The notes beneath the pieces are model-generated. The model was given only the letters and a program-made list of their open reading frames with translations, ran no database searches and was not told the origin of the DNA. DNA of 41,082 nucleotides from Phocaeicola_A sp963643925 (GTDB lineage: Bacteria > Bacteroidota > Bacteroidia > Bacteroidales > Bacteroidaceae). This document shows positions 1 through 7,656 of this stretch, piece after piece (positions within the stretch are counted from its first letter, which is position 1; the number at the start of each line of letters is the position of its first letter). The stretch covers positions 1 through 41,082 of the forward strand of contig CAVINS010000029.1 of NCBI GenBank assembly GCA_963643925.1, given 5' to 3'. A program made the position numbers and the translations under genes.

Positions 1-32
1 CCAGATACTGCATACGCCAAACTGTTGTGTCA

Positions 33-1202
33 TCAATATACCTCTACCTTTGCCGCGGCGGCTTTGCACTTGTCGCGCAAGGCATCCATGTCGCTACCCA
101 AAGGGGCGTAGCAGAGGGTCACTCCCATACGGCGGTTCATCCGCGTGGAGGGTTTGCCGAAGATGCGCAGGTAGGTGTTGCTACCGCTCACGGCATCCTC
201 CATACCCCGATAGCGCGGTGCCGCATGACTGGCGATGGGCGACAAAATGACTGCACTCGCTCCCATGCGCTCCAGCGTAATCTCCGGTATGGGAAGTCCC
301 AACACCGCACGGCAGTGGAGCTCAAACTCGTTGAGGTTCTGCGTGCCTGCCATCGTCACCATGCCCGTGTCGTGCGGACGAGGCGAAAGCTCGGAGAAGT
401 AGACTCCGTTGTCGTGGCTTAAGAAGAACTCCACACCCCAGATGCCTGCACCCGTAAGGGCCTCTGTCACCTTCGCCGCCATCTCCTGAGCCTCTTTCAA
501 GTGCTCGGGCGCAATGGCTGCCGGCTGGAAACTCTCCCGATAGTCGCCACCTTTCTGCACATGGCCCACAGGAGGACAGAACAACGTCGGTCCATTCTTC
601 TGCGTCACAGTGAGCAGTGTTATCTCGCTATCGAACTTTATAAATTCCTCCACTATCAGCTCCTTGATGTCGCCACGGCTTCCGTTACATCCATACTCCC
701 ATGCATGCTGCAAATCGTCCTCGCTCTTCACTACGGACTGTCCCTTTCCGGACGACGACATCAGAGGTTTCACCACACAGGGAAACCCTATCTTGTGGGC
801 TGCCTCCTGCAGTTCTTCGAACGATTTGGCATAGAAATACTTCGCGGTCTTCAGTCCCAGCTCCTTGGCTGCCAGGTCACGGATGGACTTGCGGTTCATC
901 GTGAAGTTTACAGCTTTGGCGCTCGGCACAACCTGAATGCCCAATTTCTCGCAATTATAAAGTCGCTCCGTACGGATGGCCTCTATCTCCGGCACTATCA
1001 AATCGGGATGATGTTTTGCCACAGCAGCCATCAGTTTGTCGCCGTCGAGCATGTCAAACACCTCACACTCATCCGCCACCTGCATGGCAGGAGCGTTATC
1101 GTATGAGTCGCATGCAACGACATACTGTCCCAGACGCTTGGCCGATATCGTGAACTCCTTGCCGAGCTCACCCGACCCGAGAAGTAAAATTCTTTTAGTC
1201 AT
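33..1202 (-). CDS. purT: Formate-dependent phosphoribosylglycinamide formyltransferase (PurT)
   Basis: Catalyses the ATP- and formate-dependent formylation of GAR, the third step of purine synthesis, without tetrahydrofolate. The 389-residue product matches the usual PurT length (about 390). It opens with a nucleotide-binding GSGELGKE loop, has an ATP-grasp core (VKPLMSSSGKGQS, then VEEFIKFDSEIT) and ends with the ELSPRPHDTGMVT stretch typical of the PurK/PurT group. I chose the start at MTKRILLLG because the upstream in-frame ATG at 1241 overlaps a TACCTTTG -7 box at 1239-1246 and so should not be transcribed. No other purine gene is adjacent. Identification is firm. Confidence 0.95.
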   Translation of the reverse strand: MTKRILLLGSGELGKEFTISAKRLGQYVVACDSYDNAPAMQVADECEVFDMLDGDKLMAAVAKHHPDLIVPEIEAIRTERLYNCEKLGIQVVPSAKAVNFTMNRKSIRDLAAKELGLKTAKYFYAKSFEELQEAAHKIGFPCVVKPLMSSSGKGQSVVKSEDDLQHAWEYGCNGSRGDIKELIVEEFIKFDSEITLLTVTQKNGPTLFCPPVGHVQKGGDYRESFQPAAIAPEHLKEAQEMAAKVTEALTGAGIWGVEFFLSHDNGVYFSELSPRPHDTGMVTMAGTQNLNEFELHCRAVLGLPIPEITLERMGASAVILSPIASHAAPRYRGMEDAVSGSNTYLRIFGKPSTRMNRRMGVTLCYAPLGSDMDALRDKCKAAAAKVEVY

Positions 1203-1238
1203 ATCGCTATAAAACCTACTAGTCTTTCTTTTCGCTGA

Positions 1239-1246
1239 CAAAGGTA
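1239..1246 (-). promoter_or_regulatory. -7 promoter box of purT
   Basis: Reads TACCTTTG on the minus strand, matching the Bacteroidetes TAnnTTTG -7 consensus, about 40 bases before the chosen purT start. I see no clear TTTG -33 element. Confidence 0.6.
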
Positions 1247-1300
1247 CAATATTATATGGTATCTCCTAGCATTTTACGCAGAAAAGTTTTCAGCGGCCTG

Positions 1301-2821
1301 TTATTGGTGCTGCTCGCGCAGCAAGTCGTTCACGGTCTTCACTGGGTTGAAGGTGCTCAAGGGCACCTCCACGAAAACGGTGTTCCAGTCGCTCATGGCA
1401 CCATTCCACAGACCCGGCAACTCCAAGGCCTTCAGGTCCTTACCATTCTTCGACTTGTAGGAGATGAAGCCCGTGTTCTTGTCCACGTATCGGGTGAGGT
1501 CGAACTTGTTTCCTTTATAGTCGCGCACGGCGCAAACCAAATCCACTGGATTGAAGTGCGTGCCATTCTCGAACATTTCTTTCTTTGCGGGGTCCTTCAT
1601 GTCTATCTGCGAGCTCTCGAGAATCTGGAGCGACACGGTGCCGTCTTGATTGTAGGCCAGGAACGGGCCTCCGCCCGGTTCGCCCACGTTCTTCACCATA
1701 CCGCAGACACGCATGGGTCTGTTGAGTTTGCTCTTCAGGTAGAGCACCAGGTCAGCATCCTCCAGGTCCTTGAGGTCGGCACGGCGGCAGCAGAGTTTTT
1801 GCTGCACGAAGCGGATGACTTCCTCAATCTGCTCGTGGGTGTACTTGCCGCTGTCCAGCAGGTGGAGATATTCGAACGCCTTGGTCTGCAGGGTCACCAG
1901 CACACCGGCGATAAGTTTCTTATAGGTGACGGTGTCGCCCTTCAGACGGTCGGGCACCACGTTGTCGATGTTCTTGATGAAGACGATGTCTGCGTCGAGG
2001 TCGTTGAGGTTCTCGATGAGGGCACCGTGGCCTCCCGGACGGAACAGCAGTTTGCCTTTGTCGCGGAAAGGTTTGTTCTCCATGTCGGCAGCCACCGTGT
2101 CGGTGCTAGGTTTCTGTTCGGAGAGGGAGATGTCATAGCTGACGCCGTATTTCTTGGCATACTTCTGCACCTTCTCGGCAATGAGTTTCTCGAAGAGGGC
2201 GCGGTGCTCCGTCGACACGGTGAAGTGCACGTTCACCTTGCCGGACTTCCCTGCGGCGTAGAGGGCGCCTTCCACCAGATGTTCCTCCAGCGGGGTGCGT
2301 GCTCCGTCCTCATACTTGTGGAACTTGAGCAAGCCCTTCGGCAGTGCGCCGTAGTTTAGGCCAACAGCTTCCAGCAGGTTGGATACCACAGCTTTGTAGT
2401 TGCCATCGTCCACCAGTTGGGCGACAGTCTTTCCCGTGTTCTTGCGGCAAGCCTCGTCGAGGTCGGCATAGAAAGCGAAGTTGGTTATCTGTGCAAAGAA
2501 TTTCTTCTCGAAGTCGGTGGTGGGCTCGTCATAGTCGGCTCCCAGGAATTCGAACATGTTCTTGAACATGCGGCTGGCGGCTCCCGAGGCGGGCACGAAC
2601 TTCACGATGCGCTTCTCGCCGTTGCTCTTGTATGCGTCCCATGCGGAGAGGTAGAACTTCTGTTCCTCGGGGATGGGGGCCATGATGCCTTTGCCTATAG
2701 AGGCAGCGCCTTCCAGTTTCAGGTATGGGAAACCCTTTTCAAAACAGGCCAGCTGCTCGGCTATCCGCTCCTCGCTGATGCCTTTGCGGGCCATTAACTC
2801 TTTGTCTTCTTGTGTCAACAT
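1301..2821 (-). CDS. DUF4301 family protein, probable sugar-nucleotidyltransferase fold
   Basis: A 506-residue cytoplasmic protein of the Bacteroidetes family DUF4301; its biochemical role is not established to my knowledge. Near residue 75 it has VPASGAASRMFK, which resembles the G-rich nucleotide-binding loop (GxGxxxR..K) of nucleotidyltransferases. In the middle it has RPGGHGALIENL followed by IVFIKNIDN, reminiscent of the GHGD and NxDN motifs of UDP-sugar pyrophosphorylases. I therefore infer an NTP:sugar-phosphate transferase-like fold, without knowing the substrate. The start MLTQEDKE (2821) is preferred over the upstream ATG at 2893, which lies upstream of a TATTTTTG -7 box. purT follows downstream but has its own promoter. 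No signal peptide or membrane segment. Confidence 0.8.
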   Translation of the reverse strand: MLTQEDKELMARKGISEERIAEQLACFEKGFPYLKLEGAASIGKGIMAPIPEEQKFYLSAWDAYKSNGEKRIVKFVPASGAASRMFKNMFEFLGADYDEPTTDFEKKFFAQITNFAFYADLDEACRKNTGKTVAQLVDDGNYKAVVSNLLEAVGLNYGALPKGLLKFHKYEDGARTPLEEHLVEGALYAAGKSGKVNVHFTVSTEHRALFEKLIAEKVQKYAKKYGVSYDISLSEQKPSTDTVAADMENKPFRDKGKLLFRPGGHGALIENLNDLDADIVFIKNIDNVVPDRLKGDTVTYKKLIAGVLVTLQTKAFEYLHLLDSGKYTHEQIEEVIRFVQQKLCCRRADLKDLEDADLVLYLKSKLNRPMRVCGMVKNVGEPGGGPFLAYNQDGTVSLQILESSQIDMKDPAKKEMFENGTHFNPVDLVCAVRDYKGNKFDLTRYVDKNTGFISYKSKNGKDLKALELPGLWNGAMSDWNTVFVEVPLSTFNPVKTVNDLLREQHQ

Positions 2822-2880
2822 AATATGTAGCTTTTTAGTGTTTACGTAAAAATACATTAAGCGTGGCTTAATTGGTCTGA

Positions 2881-2888
2881 CAAAAATA
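2881..2888 (-). promoter_or_regulatory. -7 promoter box of the DUF4301 gene
   Basis: TATTTTTG on the minus strand, a fit to TAnnTTTG, about 60 bases upstream of the chosen start. The -33 element is not obvious. Confidence 0.45.
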
Positions 2889-2962
2889 GACAATCTTCGG
2901 ATAGTACGCTAATAAATTCTATTAAAAAATGATTACCGGACATAGTTGTGGATGTTTTTTCA

Positions 2963-2970
2963 TACCTTTG
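2963..2970 (+). promoter_or_regulatory. -7 promoter box of the RSH gene
   Basis: TACCTTTG on the plus strand, followed by a leader of about 75 bases to the RSH start. A TTG lies 14 bases upstream, closer than the usual spacing. Confidence 0.55.
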
Positions 2971-3047
2971 TAATATGAGAAGAACATCGGCGGCCCCACC
3001 GGGGCAACCGGCATTGAAGGATTTAGGAACACTTTTTCAGAACGATT

Positions 3048-5261
3048 ATGGAAGAGAACAGTTTTTTCACCGAGCAGGAGCGCAAGCAGCTGTTTACCTT
3101 ATATAAAGAGTTGCTCGCCCTCTCGGGTGCCACACTGAAGAACGACGACTGCCGCAAGCTGAAGGCACACCTCATAGAGGCTACCTCCACCGGCTCGCTG
3201 CAGCGGGACAACTTCGGGATGAATCCCATCATCAAGAACATGCAGACCGCCATCATTGTGGCGGACGAGATAGGCATGCAGCGCGCCTCCATCCTGGGCA
3301 TCATGCTGCACGACAGTGTGAAGACCCACTCGCTCACTACCGAGCAGGTGCACGAGGAGTTCGGCGAGGACGTGGCAGGCATCATCCGCGGCCTGATACG
3401 CATCAACGAACTCTACGCCAAGAGCCCCACGGTGGAGTCGGAGAACTTCCGCAACCTGTTACTCTCCTTCGCCGAGGACATGCGCGTCATCCTCATCATG
3501 ATAGCCGACCGCGTGAACGTGATGCGGCAGATAAAGGAATCGCCCAACGAGGCGGCACGCATCCAGGTGGCCAACGAGGCGGCTTACCTCTACGCACCGT
3601 TGGCACACAAGCTGGGCCTCTACAAACTGAAGTCGGAGCTGGAGGACCTCTCGCTGAAGTACACCGAGCACGACGTCTATTACCATATTAAAGAGAAGCT
3701 GAACGAGACGAAGGCCTCGCGCGACCGCTACATCGCTTCGTTCATTGCTCCGATACAGAAGAAGTTGGAGGAGGCGGGACTGAAGTTCCACATGAAGGGA
3801 CGCACCAAGTCCATCCACTCCATCTGGCAGAAGATGAAGAAGCAGCACACCAACTTTGAGGGCATCTACGACCTGTTCGCCATCCGCATCATTCTGGACT
3901 CTCCACTGGAGAAGGAGAAACAGGAGTGTTGGCAGGCCTACTCCATAGTGACGGACATGTATCAGCCCAACCCGAAACGGCTGCGCGACTGGCTCTCCAT
4001 CCCTAAAAGCAACGGCTACGAGTCGCTCCACATCACCGTGATGGGTCCCGAGGGCAAATGGGTGGAGGTGCAGATTCGCACAGAACGCATGGACAACATC
4101 GCCGAGCGGGGCGTGGCGGCACACTGGCGCTACAAGGGCATCAAGGGCGAGAGCGGACTCGACGAGTGGCTCAACTCCATCCGCGAGGCGCTGGAGAACA
4201 GCGACAACGACATGCAGGCGATGGACCAGTTCAAGATGGACCTCTACCAGGACGAGGTGTTCGTCTTCACCCCCAAGGGCGACCTCTACAAGCTTGCCAA
4301 GGGTGCCACGGTGCTCGACTTCGCCTTCCACATCCACTCCAACGTGGGCTGCAAGTGCATCGGCGGTAAGGTGAACGGCAAGAACGTGCCCATACGCTAC
4401 GAGCTGAGCAGCGGCGACCAGGTGGAGATCATGACCTCTAACACACAGACCCCGAAGCGCGACTGGCTCAACATCGTGCACACCTCGCGCGCACGCACCA
4501 AGATACGCCAGGCGCTGAAGGAAATCACCGTACGCCAGGCCAACTTCGTGCGCGAGACGCTGGACCGCAAATTCAAGAACCGCAAGATAGAGTACGACGA
4601 GGGCGTGATGATGCGGCTCATCAAGAAGGAAGGATTCAAGGAGGTATCGGACTTCTACCAGAAGATTGCCGATGGCAACCTGGACGTGAACGACGTCATT
4701 GAGGACTACCTCGCCCTGCAGAAGAGGGAGACGGAGGTGACCGAGGTGGCACGCAGCGCCGATGGGTTCAGCATGGCCTCCGTGGACGAGACACTGAAGA
4801 GCAACAGCGGCTCCGACGTATTGGTGATAGACCGCAACCTAAAGGGCATAGACTTCACGCTGGCAAAATGCTGCAACCCCATCTATGGCGATGAGGTGTT
4901 CGGCTTCGTCACCGTGAACGGAGGCATCAAGATTCACCGCATGGACTGTCCCAATGCTTCGCAGCTGAGGGCACGCTTCGGATACCGCATCGTTCCGGCA
5001 CGCTGGGCCGGCAAAGGCAAGGGCACACAATATCCCATTCGGCTCAACGTCATCGGCAACGACGACATCGGCATCGTGAACAACATCACATCCATCATCT
5101 CCAAGGATGGCAACATCCTGTTGCGCTCCATCTCCATCGACTCGCACGACGGCCTCTTCTCCGGCTCGCTCACCGTGATGGTGGACGACACCTCGAAGTT
5201 GGAAGCCCTCATCAAGAAGATTCGTGGAGTGAAAGGCGTGAAGCAGGTGATGCGAAACTGA
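3048..5261 (+). CDS. RelA/SpoT homologue, long (p)ppGpp synthetase with a degenerate hydrolase domain
   Basis: A 737-residue stringent-response enzyme making (p)ppGpp from ATP and GTP/GDP. Domain order: HD-type region (about 45-200), synthetase (about 240-365: GRTKSIHSIWQKM, YDLFAIRI, SNGYESLH, VQIRTERMDNIAERGVAAHW), TGS (about 402-465), a zinc-finger-like AKCCNPIYGDEV segment and a C-terminal ACT domain. In the HD region the metal-binding HDxxED motif reads HDSVKT (residues 88-93) and the first conserved His is missing, so hydrolase activity is probably lost. The synthetase keeps a basic RLRD (311-314) where bifunctional Rel proteins have RxKD and gamma-proteobacterial RelA has ExDD. A separate SpoT-like hydrolase is expected elsewhere in the genome. 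Symbol left blank because relA versus rel cannot be decided here. Confidence 0.93.
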   Translation: MEENSFFTEQERKQLFTLYKELLALSGATLKNDDCRKLKAHLIEATSTGSLQRDNFGMNPIIKNMQTAIIVADEIGMQRASILGIMLHDSVKTHSLTTEQVHEEFGEDVAGIIRGLIRINELYAKSPTVESENFRNLLLSFAEDMRVILIMIADRVNVMRQIKESPNEAARIQVANEAAYLYAPLAHKLGLYKLKSELEDLSLKYTEHDVYYHIKEKLNETKASRDRYIASFIAPIQKKLEEAGLKFHMKGRTKSIHSIWQKMKKQHTNFEGIYDLFAIRIILDSPLEKEKQECWQAYSIVTDMYQPNPKRLRDWLSIPKSNGYESLHITVMGPEGKWVEVQIRTERMDNIAERGVAAHWRYKGIKGESGLDEWLNSIREALENSDNDMQAMDQFKMDLYQDEVFVFTPKGDLYKLAKGATVLDFAFHIHSNVGCKCIGGKVNGKNVPIRYELSSGDQVEIMTSNTQTPKRDWLNIVHTSRARTKIRQALKEITVRQANFVRETLDRKFKNRKIEYDEGVMMRLIKKEGFKEVSDFYQKIADGNLDVNDVIEDYLALQKRETEVTEVARSADGFSMASVDETLKSNSGSDVLVIDRNLKGIDFTLAKCCNPIYGDEVFGFVTVNGGIKIHRMDCPNASQLRARFGYRIVPARWAGKGKGTQYPIRLNVIGNDDIGIVNNITSIISKDGNILLRSISIDSHDGLFSGSLTVMVDDTSKLEALIKKIRGVKGVKQVMRN

Positions 5262-5271
5262 CCGTGCTCCC

Positions 5272-5296
5272 TATACCTATTATATATAGGTGTAGC
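5272..5296. terminator. Hairpin just downstream of the RSH gene
   Basis: Arms CTATACCTA and TATAGGTGTAG pair around an AT-rich loop, 11 bases after the RSH stop. There is no strong T-run, so termination is plausible but unproven. Confidence 0.35.
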
Positions 5297-5326
5297 TTTG
5301 TACATTGGAACCTCTTTTTCCCGCAA

Positions 5327-5394
5327 GGCATCCGGATTATTTGAGAAGGCATCTCACGGAAACGACTCGGCATCTCACCGAAATAAGAAGGCAT
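5327..5394. repeat. 21-bp tandem repeat (GGCAT units)
   Basis: GGCAT starts at 5327, 5348, 5369 and 5390, exactly 21 bases apart, giving three full units and the start of a fourth. Consensus is close to AAGGCATCTCACCGAAA. The last unit runs into the hairpin at 5393-5410. On the minus strand it reads as a repeated heptad beginning MPS, which I regard as a by-product. Confidence 0.75.
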
Positions 5395-5424
5395 GCGGCG
5401 GAAGCCGCATTTCCACAGAAATAG

Positions 5425-5462
5425 GAATACGAGCGTCCTTCATTGGAAAGGCGCTCGTATTC
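5425..5462. terminator. Long perfect inverted repeat between convergent genes
   Basis: Arms GAATACGAGCG (5425-5435) and CGCTCGTATTC (5452-5462) are perfect complements, and the interior adds CCTT/AAGG. The hairpin is strong and lies between two convergent genes, suggesting a shared terminator or transcript-end structure, although no T-run follows on either side. Confidence 0.5.
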
Positions 5463-5501
5463 ATTCGCTTCAACCCGTAATCAGGAGGGGCTCTCGCTTC
5501 A

Positions 5502-5720
5502 GCCGACGTTTGTATCCGTCAACCTTAATCACTGTCGGGAGTTTCCTTTTCAGTCGACACTCGTGAAGTCAGTCTTAACGTTCATCGGGAACAGCTCGCT
5601 CGTTTCGGCCGACCTATGTATTCGTCGGCTTTAATGTCCATCACAGCCTTTCACGTCCTCGGCCGATGCTCGTGAAGTCCTCCTTGATATCCATTCGAGC
5701 CTCTTACTTCTTCAACCGAC
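5502..5720. repeat. Degenerate tandem repeat of about 53 bp
   Basis: Units starting at a (G/A)(C/T)CGA motif begin at 5502, 5553, 5608, 5662 and 5715 (spacings 51, 55, 54, 53). Each start is preceded by a TTCA/TTCGG-like run. Units 1 and 3 share a (T/C)(G/A)TGTAT(C/T)CGTC core; units 2 and 4 share CTCGTGAAGTC. The fifth start lies inside the 3' end of the galM coding sequence. Confidence 0.6.
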
Positions 5721-6837
5721 CGAACTTGTAGACCGTGTGGGTGTAGTATGTCTGTCCCGGACGCAATACGGTGCTGGGGAACTGTGGTTTGTTGGGGCTG
5801 TCGGCAAAGTGCATTGCCTCGAAGCAAACGGCGGCGCGGCACGGATAAGCCACCTCTTTCTTGCCGATGGTCTTGCCGTTGAGTCCGTTGCCAGTGTATA
5901 CCTGTATGCCCGGCTCGGTGGTGTAGACGTCCAGTGTGCGGCCGCTCACCGAGTCCACCTGATGGATGGCCACCTTTTTGTCGTTGCCGTTTGTGTTGAG
6001 CACCCAGGCGTGGTCATATCCTCTCGTCACCTTCAGCTGGGCATCGTCAGCGTCGATATCCTTGCCGATGAGCTTCTGCTCCTTGAAGTCGAAGGGCGTG
6101 TCCTTCACGGGCAACAGGTTGCCCGTCACACACTTTGTGGCGTCGTACTCGGTGATGTAGTCGCCGTCCACCTGCATGTAAGTGGTCTCTATGGAGCGGT
6201 TCAGATTGCCAGTGATGTTGAAGAACGAGTGGTGCGAGAGGTTGAGCACCGTCGGTTTGTCCGTGGTGGCCTCGTAGGTGATATCCAGCGCATTGTCGTT
6301 CGTCAGCTTATAGGTGAGGTGTATGGACAGGTTGCCGGGGAATCCGCACTCACCGTCGGGCGATGTGTAATAGAGGTGCAGCGTCTGGGCGTCCTCTTGA
6401 CGTGGGTTCCACACCCGGTTGGCGAAGCCTGGCTTACCGCCATGTGAGCAATGGGGTTTGCCATCCAGCTGGTAGGTGACACCGTCCAGTGTGAAGCTGG
6501 CGCCTTGGATGCGACCGATGTAACGGCCAATGGCGGCTCCGTAGTTCTGTCGGATGGAGGTATACTCCTGTATGGTGGGAAATCCCGTCACCACGTCCTC
6601 CAGTTTGCCCTTGCGATCGGGCACCATGAGCGACACCACACGGCCGCCGTAGTTGGTGATACAGGCCTCCACACCATTCTTGTTCTTCAGCACGAACAGG
6701 TCGGTGTATTTGCCGTCTATCTCCGTCTGGAAGTTCTTGCGTTGCAGTCCCGATTTCGTCACGCTCTGTGCTGTCAACTGACTGCCTGTCAACATCATGC
6801 CGCACAGAATGGCAATGTTCATAAAAATGTTTTTCAT
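5704..6837 (-). CDS. galM: Secreted aldose 1-epimerase (galactose mutarotase)
   Basis: Interconverts alpha and beta anomers of aldohexoses such as galactose. The 377-residue product starts with a cleavable Sec signal (hydrophobic run ILCGMMLTGSQLTAQ, cleavage likely after TAQ), so it should act in the periplasm, as many Bacteroidetes mutarotases do. Family marks are GAAIGRYIGRI, the HGG of HCSHGGKPGF, NLSHHSFFN with the second conserved His, EPGIQVYTGN, and a C-terminal FEAMHFADSPN carrying the likely catalytic Glu. The Asn usually found before the HGG motif is replaced (KPHCSHGG). No sugar-utilisation genes adjoin it. Its 3' end merges with the 53-bp repeat. Confidence 0.93.
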   Translation of the reverse strand: MKNIFMNIAILCGMMLTGSQLTAQSVTKSGLQRKNFQTEIDGKYTDLFVLKNKNGVEACITNYGGRVVSLMVPDRKGKLEDVVTGFPTIQEYTSIRQNYGAAIGRYIGRIQGASFTLDGVTYQLDGKPHCSHGGKPGFANRVWNPRQEDAQTLHLYYTSPDGECGFPGNLSIHLTYKLTNDNALDITYEATTDKPTVLNLSHHSFFNITGNLNRSIETTYMQVDGDYITEYDATKCVTGNLLPVKDTPFDFKEQKLIGKDIDADDAQLKVTRGYDHAWVLNTNGNDKKVAIHQVDSVSGRTLDVYTTEPGIQVYTGNGLNGKTIGKKEVAYPCRAAVCFEAMHFADSPNKPQFPSTVLRPGQTYYTHTVYKFGRLKK

Positions 6838-6922
6838 CTCTTCATTAATAGGTGTTACTTCAATTGGCGGCTAAATTATATATTTTTATAGTCTGCCTCA
6901 AACATTATTGGCGTAAAGTTCA

Positions 6923-6930
6923 TAACTTTG
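6923..6930 (+). promoter_or_regulatory. -7 promoter box of the DUF1573 gene
   Basis: TAACTTTG on the plus strand, about 30 bases upstream of the ATG. An ATTG lies 12 bases upstream, too close for a typical -33 element. Confidence 0.5.
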
Positions 6931-6962
6931 CCCTCAGATTTAACTGATAAAAACGTGGGAAT

Positions 6963-7364
6963 ATGATGAAAAAGATTTTCCTCCTTATGATGATGGCCGT
7001 CATGGCCACCGGACTCACTTGGGCGCAGACGACCTCCAAATCAGAGATAACATTCGAGAATGTGAATCACGACTTCGGGACCATCAACGAGGCCGACGGT
7101 CCTGTCACCTGTGTCTTCAAGTTCAAGAACACCGGCTCGGGTGTGTTGGTCATCTACCAGGCCATCGCCTCATGCGGATGCACCACCCCCACCTACCCCA
7201 AGGAACCCATCAAGCCGGGAGACGAGGGTGAGATAAAGGTGACCTACAACGGCGCCGGCAAGCATCCGGGCAAGTTCGAGAAGGTGATTATTCTGCGCAC
7301 CAACACTCCCGATGAGATTGTACGCTTGCGCGTGAAAGGCACCATGATTGGGAAGAGCGAGTAG
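6963..7364 (+). CDS. Secreted DUF1573 (Ig-like) protein
   Basis: A 133-residue exported protein. An N-terminal signal (MMKKIFLLMMMAVMATGLTWAQ, cleavage after WAQ) is followed by a single DUF1573 domain with the hallmark HDFGTINE, FKFKNTGSGVLVI and SCGCTTPTYPKEPIKPG. The domain is a beta-sandwich common in Bacteroidetes periplasmic and surface proteins; its function is unknown. The two cysteines of SCGC are conserved in the family. It stands alone between a divergent galM and a convergent ABC ATPase, with its own promoter box and terminator. Confidence 0.9.
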   Translation: MMKKIFLLMMMAVMATGLTWAQTTSKSEITFENVNHDFGTINEADGPVTCVFKFKNTGSGVLVIYQAIASCGCTTPTYPKEPIKPGDEGEIKVTYNGAGKHPGKFEKVIILRTNTPDEIVRLRVKGTMIGKSE

Positions 7365-7420
7365 TGTGCAGTTCACTCTTTTTCCATAAAGCCTCGGTAA
7401 AGCCTACAGCCAAAGGCTCC

Positions 7421-7511
7421 AGCAAGGCTCCAATGGAGTCTCCAAAGGTACAGTTACAAGAATCAGAAGAGCTCCGATAAGTGAACAACAGCAAGGCTCG
7501 GATGAGTTTCC
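7421..7511. repeat. Two imperfect copies of an AGCAAGGCTC motif
   Basis: AGCAAGGCTC followed by an ATGGAGTCTCC-like tail occurs at 7421-7443 and, more degenerately, at 7490-7511. It lies between the DUF1573 stop and its terminator. No gene is apparent. Confidence 0.4.
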
Positions 7512-7525
7512 GATAAAGAAGCACT

Positions 7526-7566
7526 AAAGCCCCGTCGATGATTGATTCGGCAGGGCTTTGTTGTTT
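7526..7566 (+). terminator. Rho-independent terminator of the DUF1573 gene
   Basis: AAAGCCC (7526-7532) pairs with GGGCTTT (7553-7559), followed by the T-rich GTTGTTTC. Placed about 160 bases after the DUF1573 stop. Confidence 0.6.
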
Positions 7567-7656
7567 CTTCTGAAATATTGAAATACTGCAATACGGTCGG
7601 ACAAACCCTCGCGCAGGATTGTCCCCATCCTTTTTCTCCTACTATACCGCAAGCGT

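Larger units (their letters stand above)
5262..5703. other. Repeat-rich intergenic stretch between convergent RSH and galM genes
   Basis: No convincing gene. It holds, in order, a short hairpin (5272-5296), a 21-bp tandem repeat (5327-5394), a perfect 7-bp-arm hairpin (5393-5410), a long perfect hairpin (5425-5462) and a degenerate repeat of about 53 bp (5502-5720). Short open frames here follow the repeats and look fortuitous. Confidence 0.7.
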
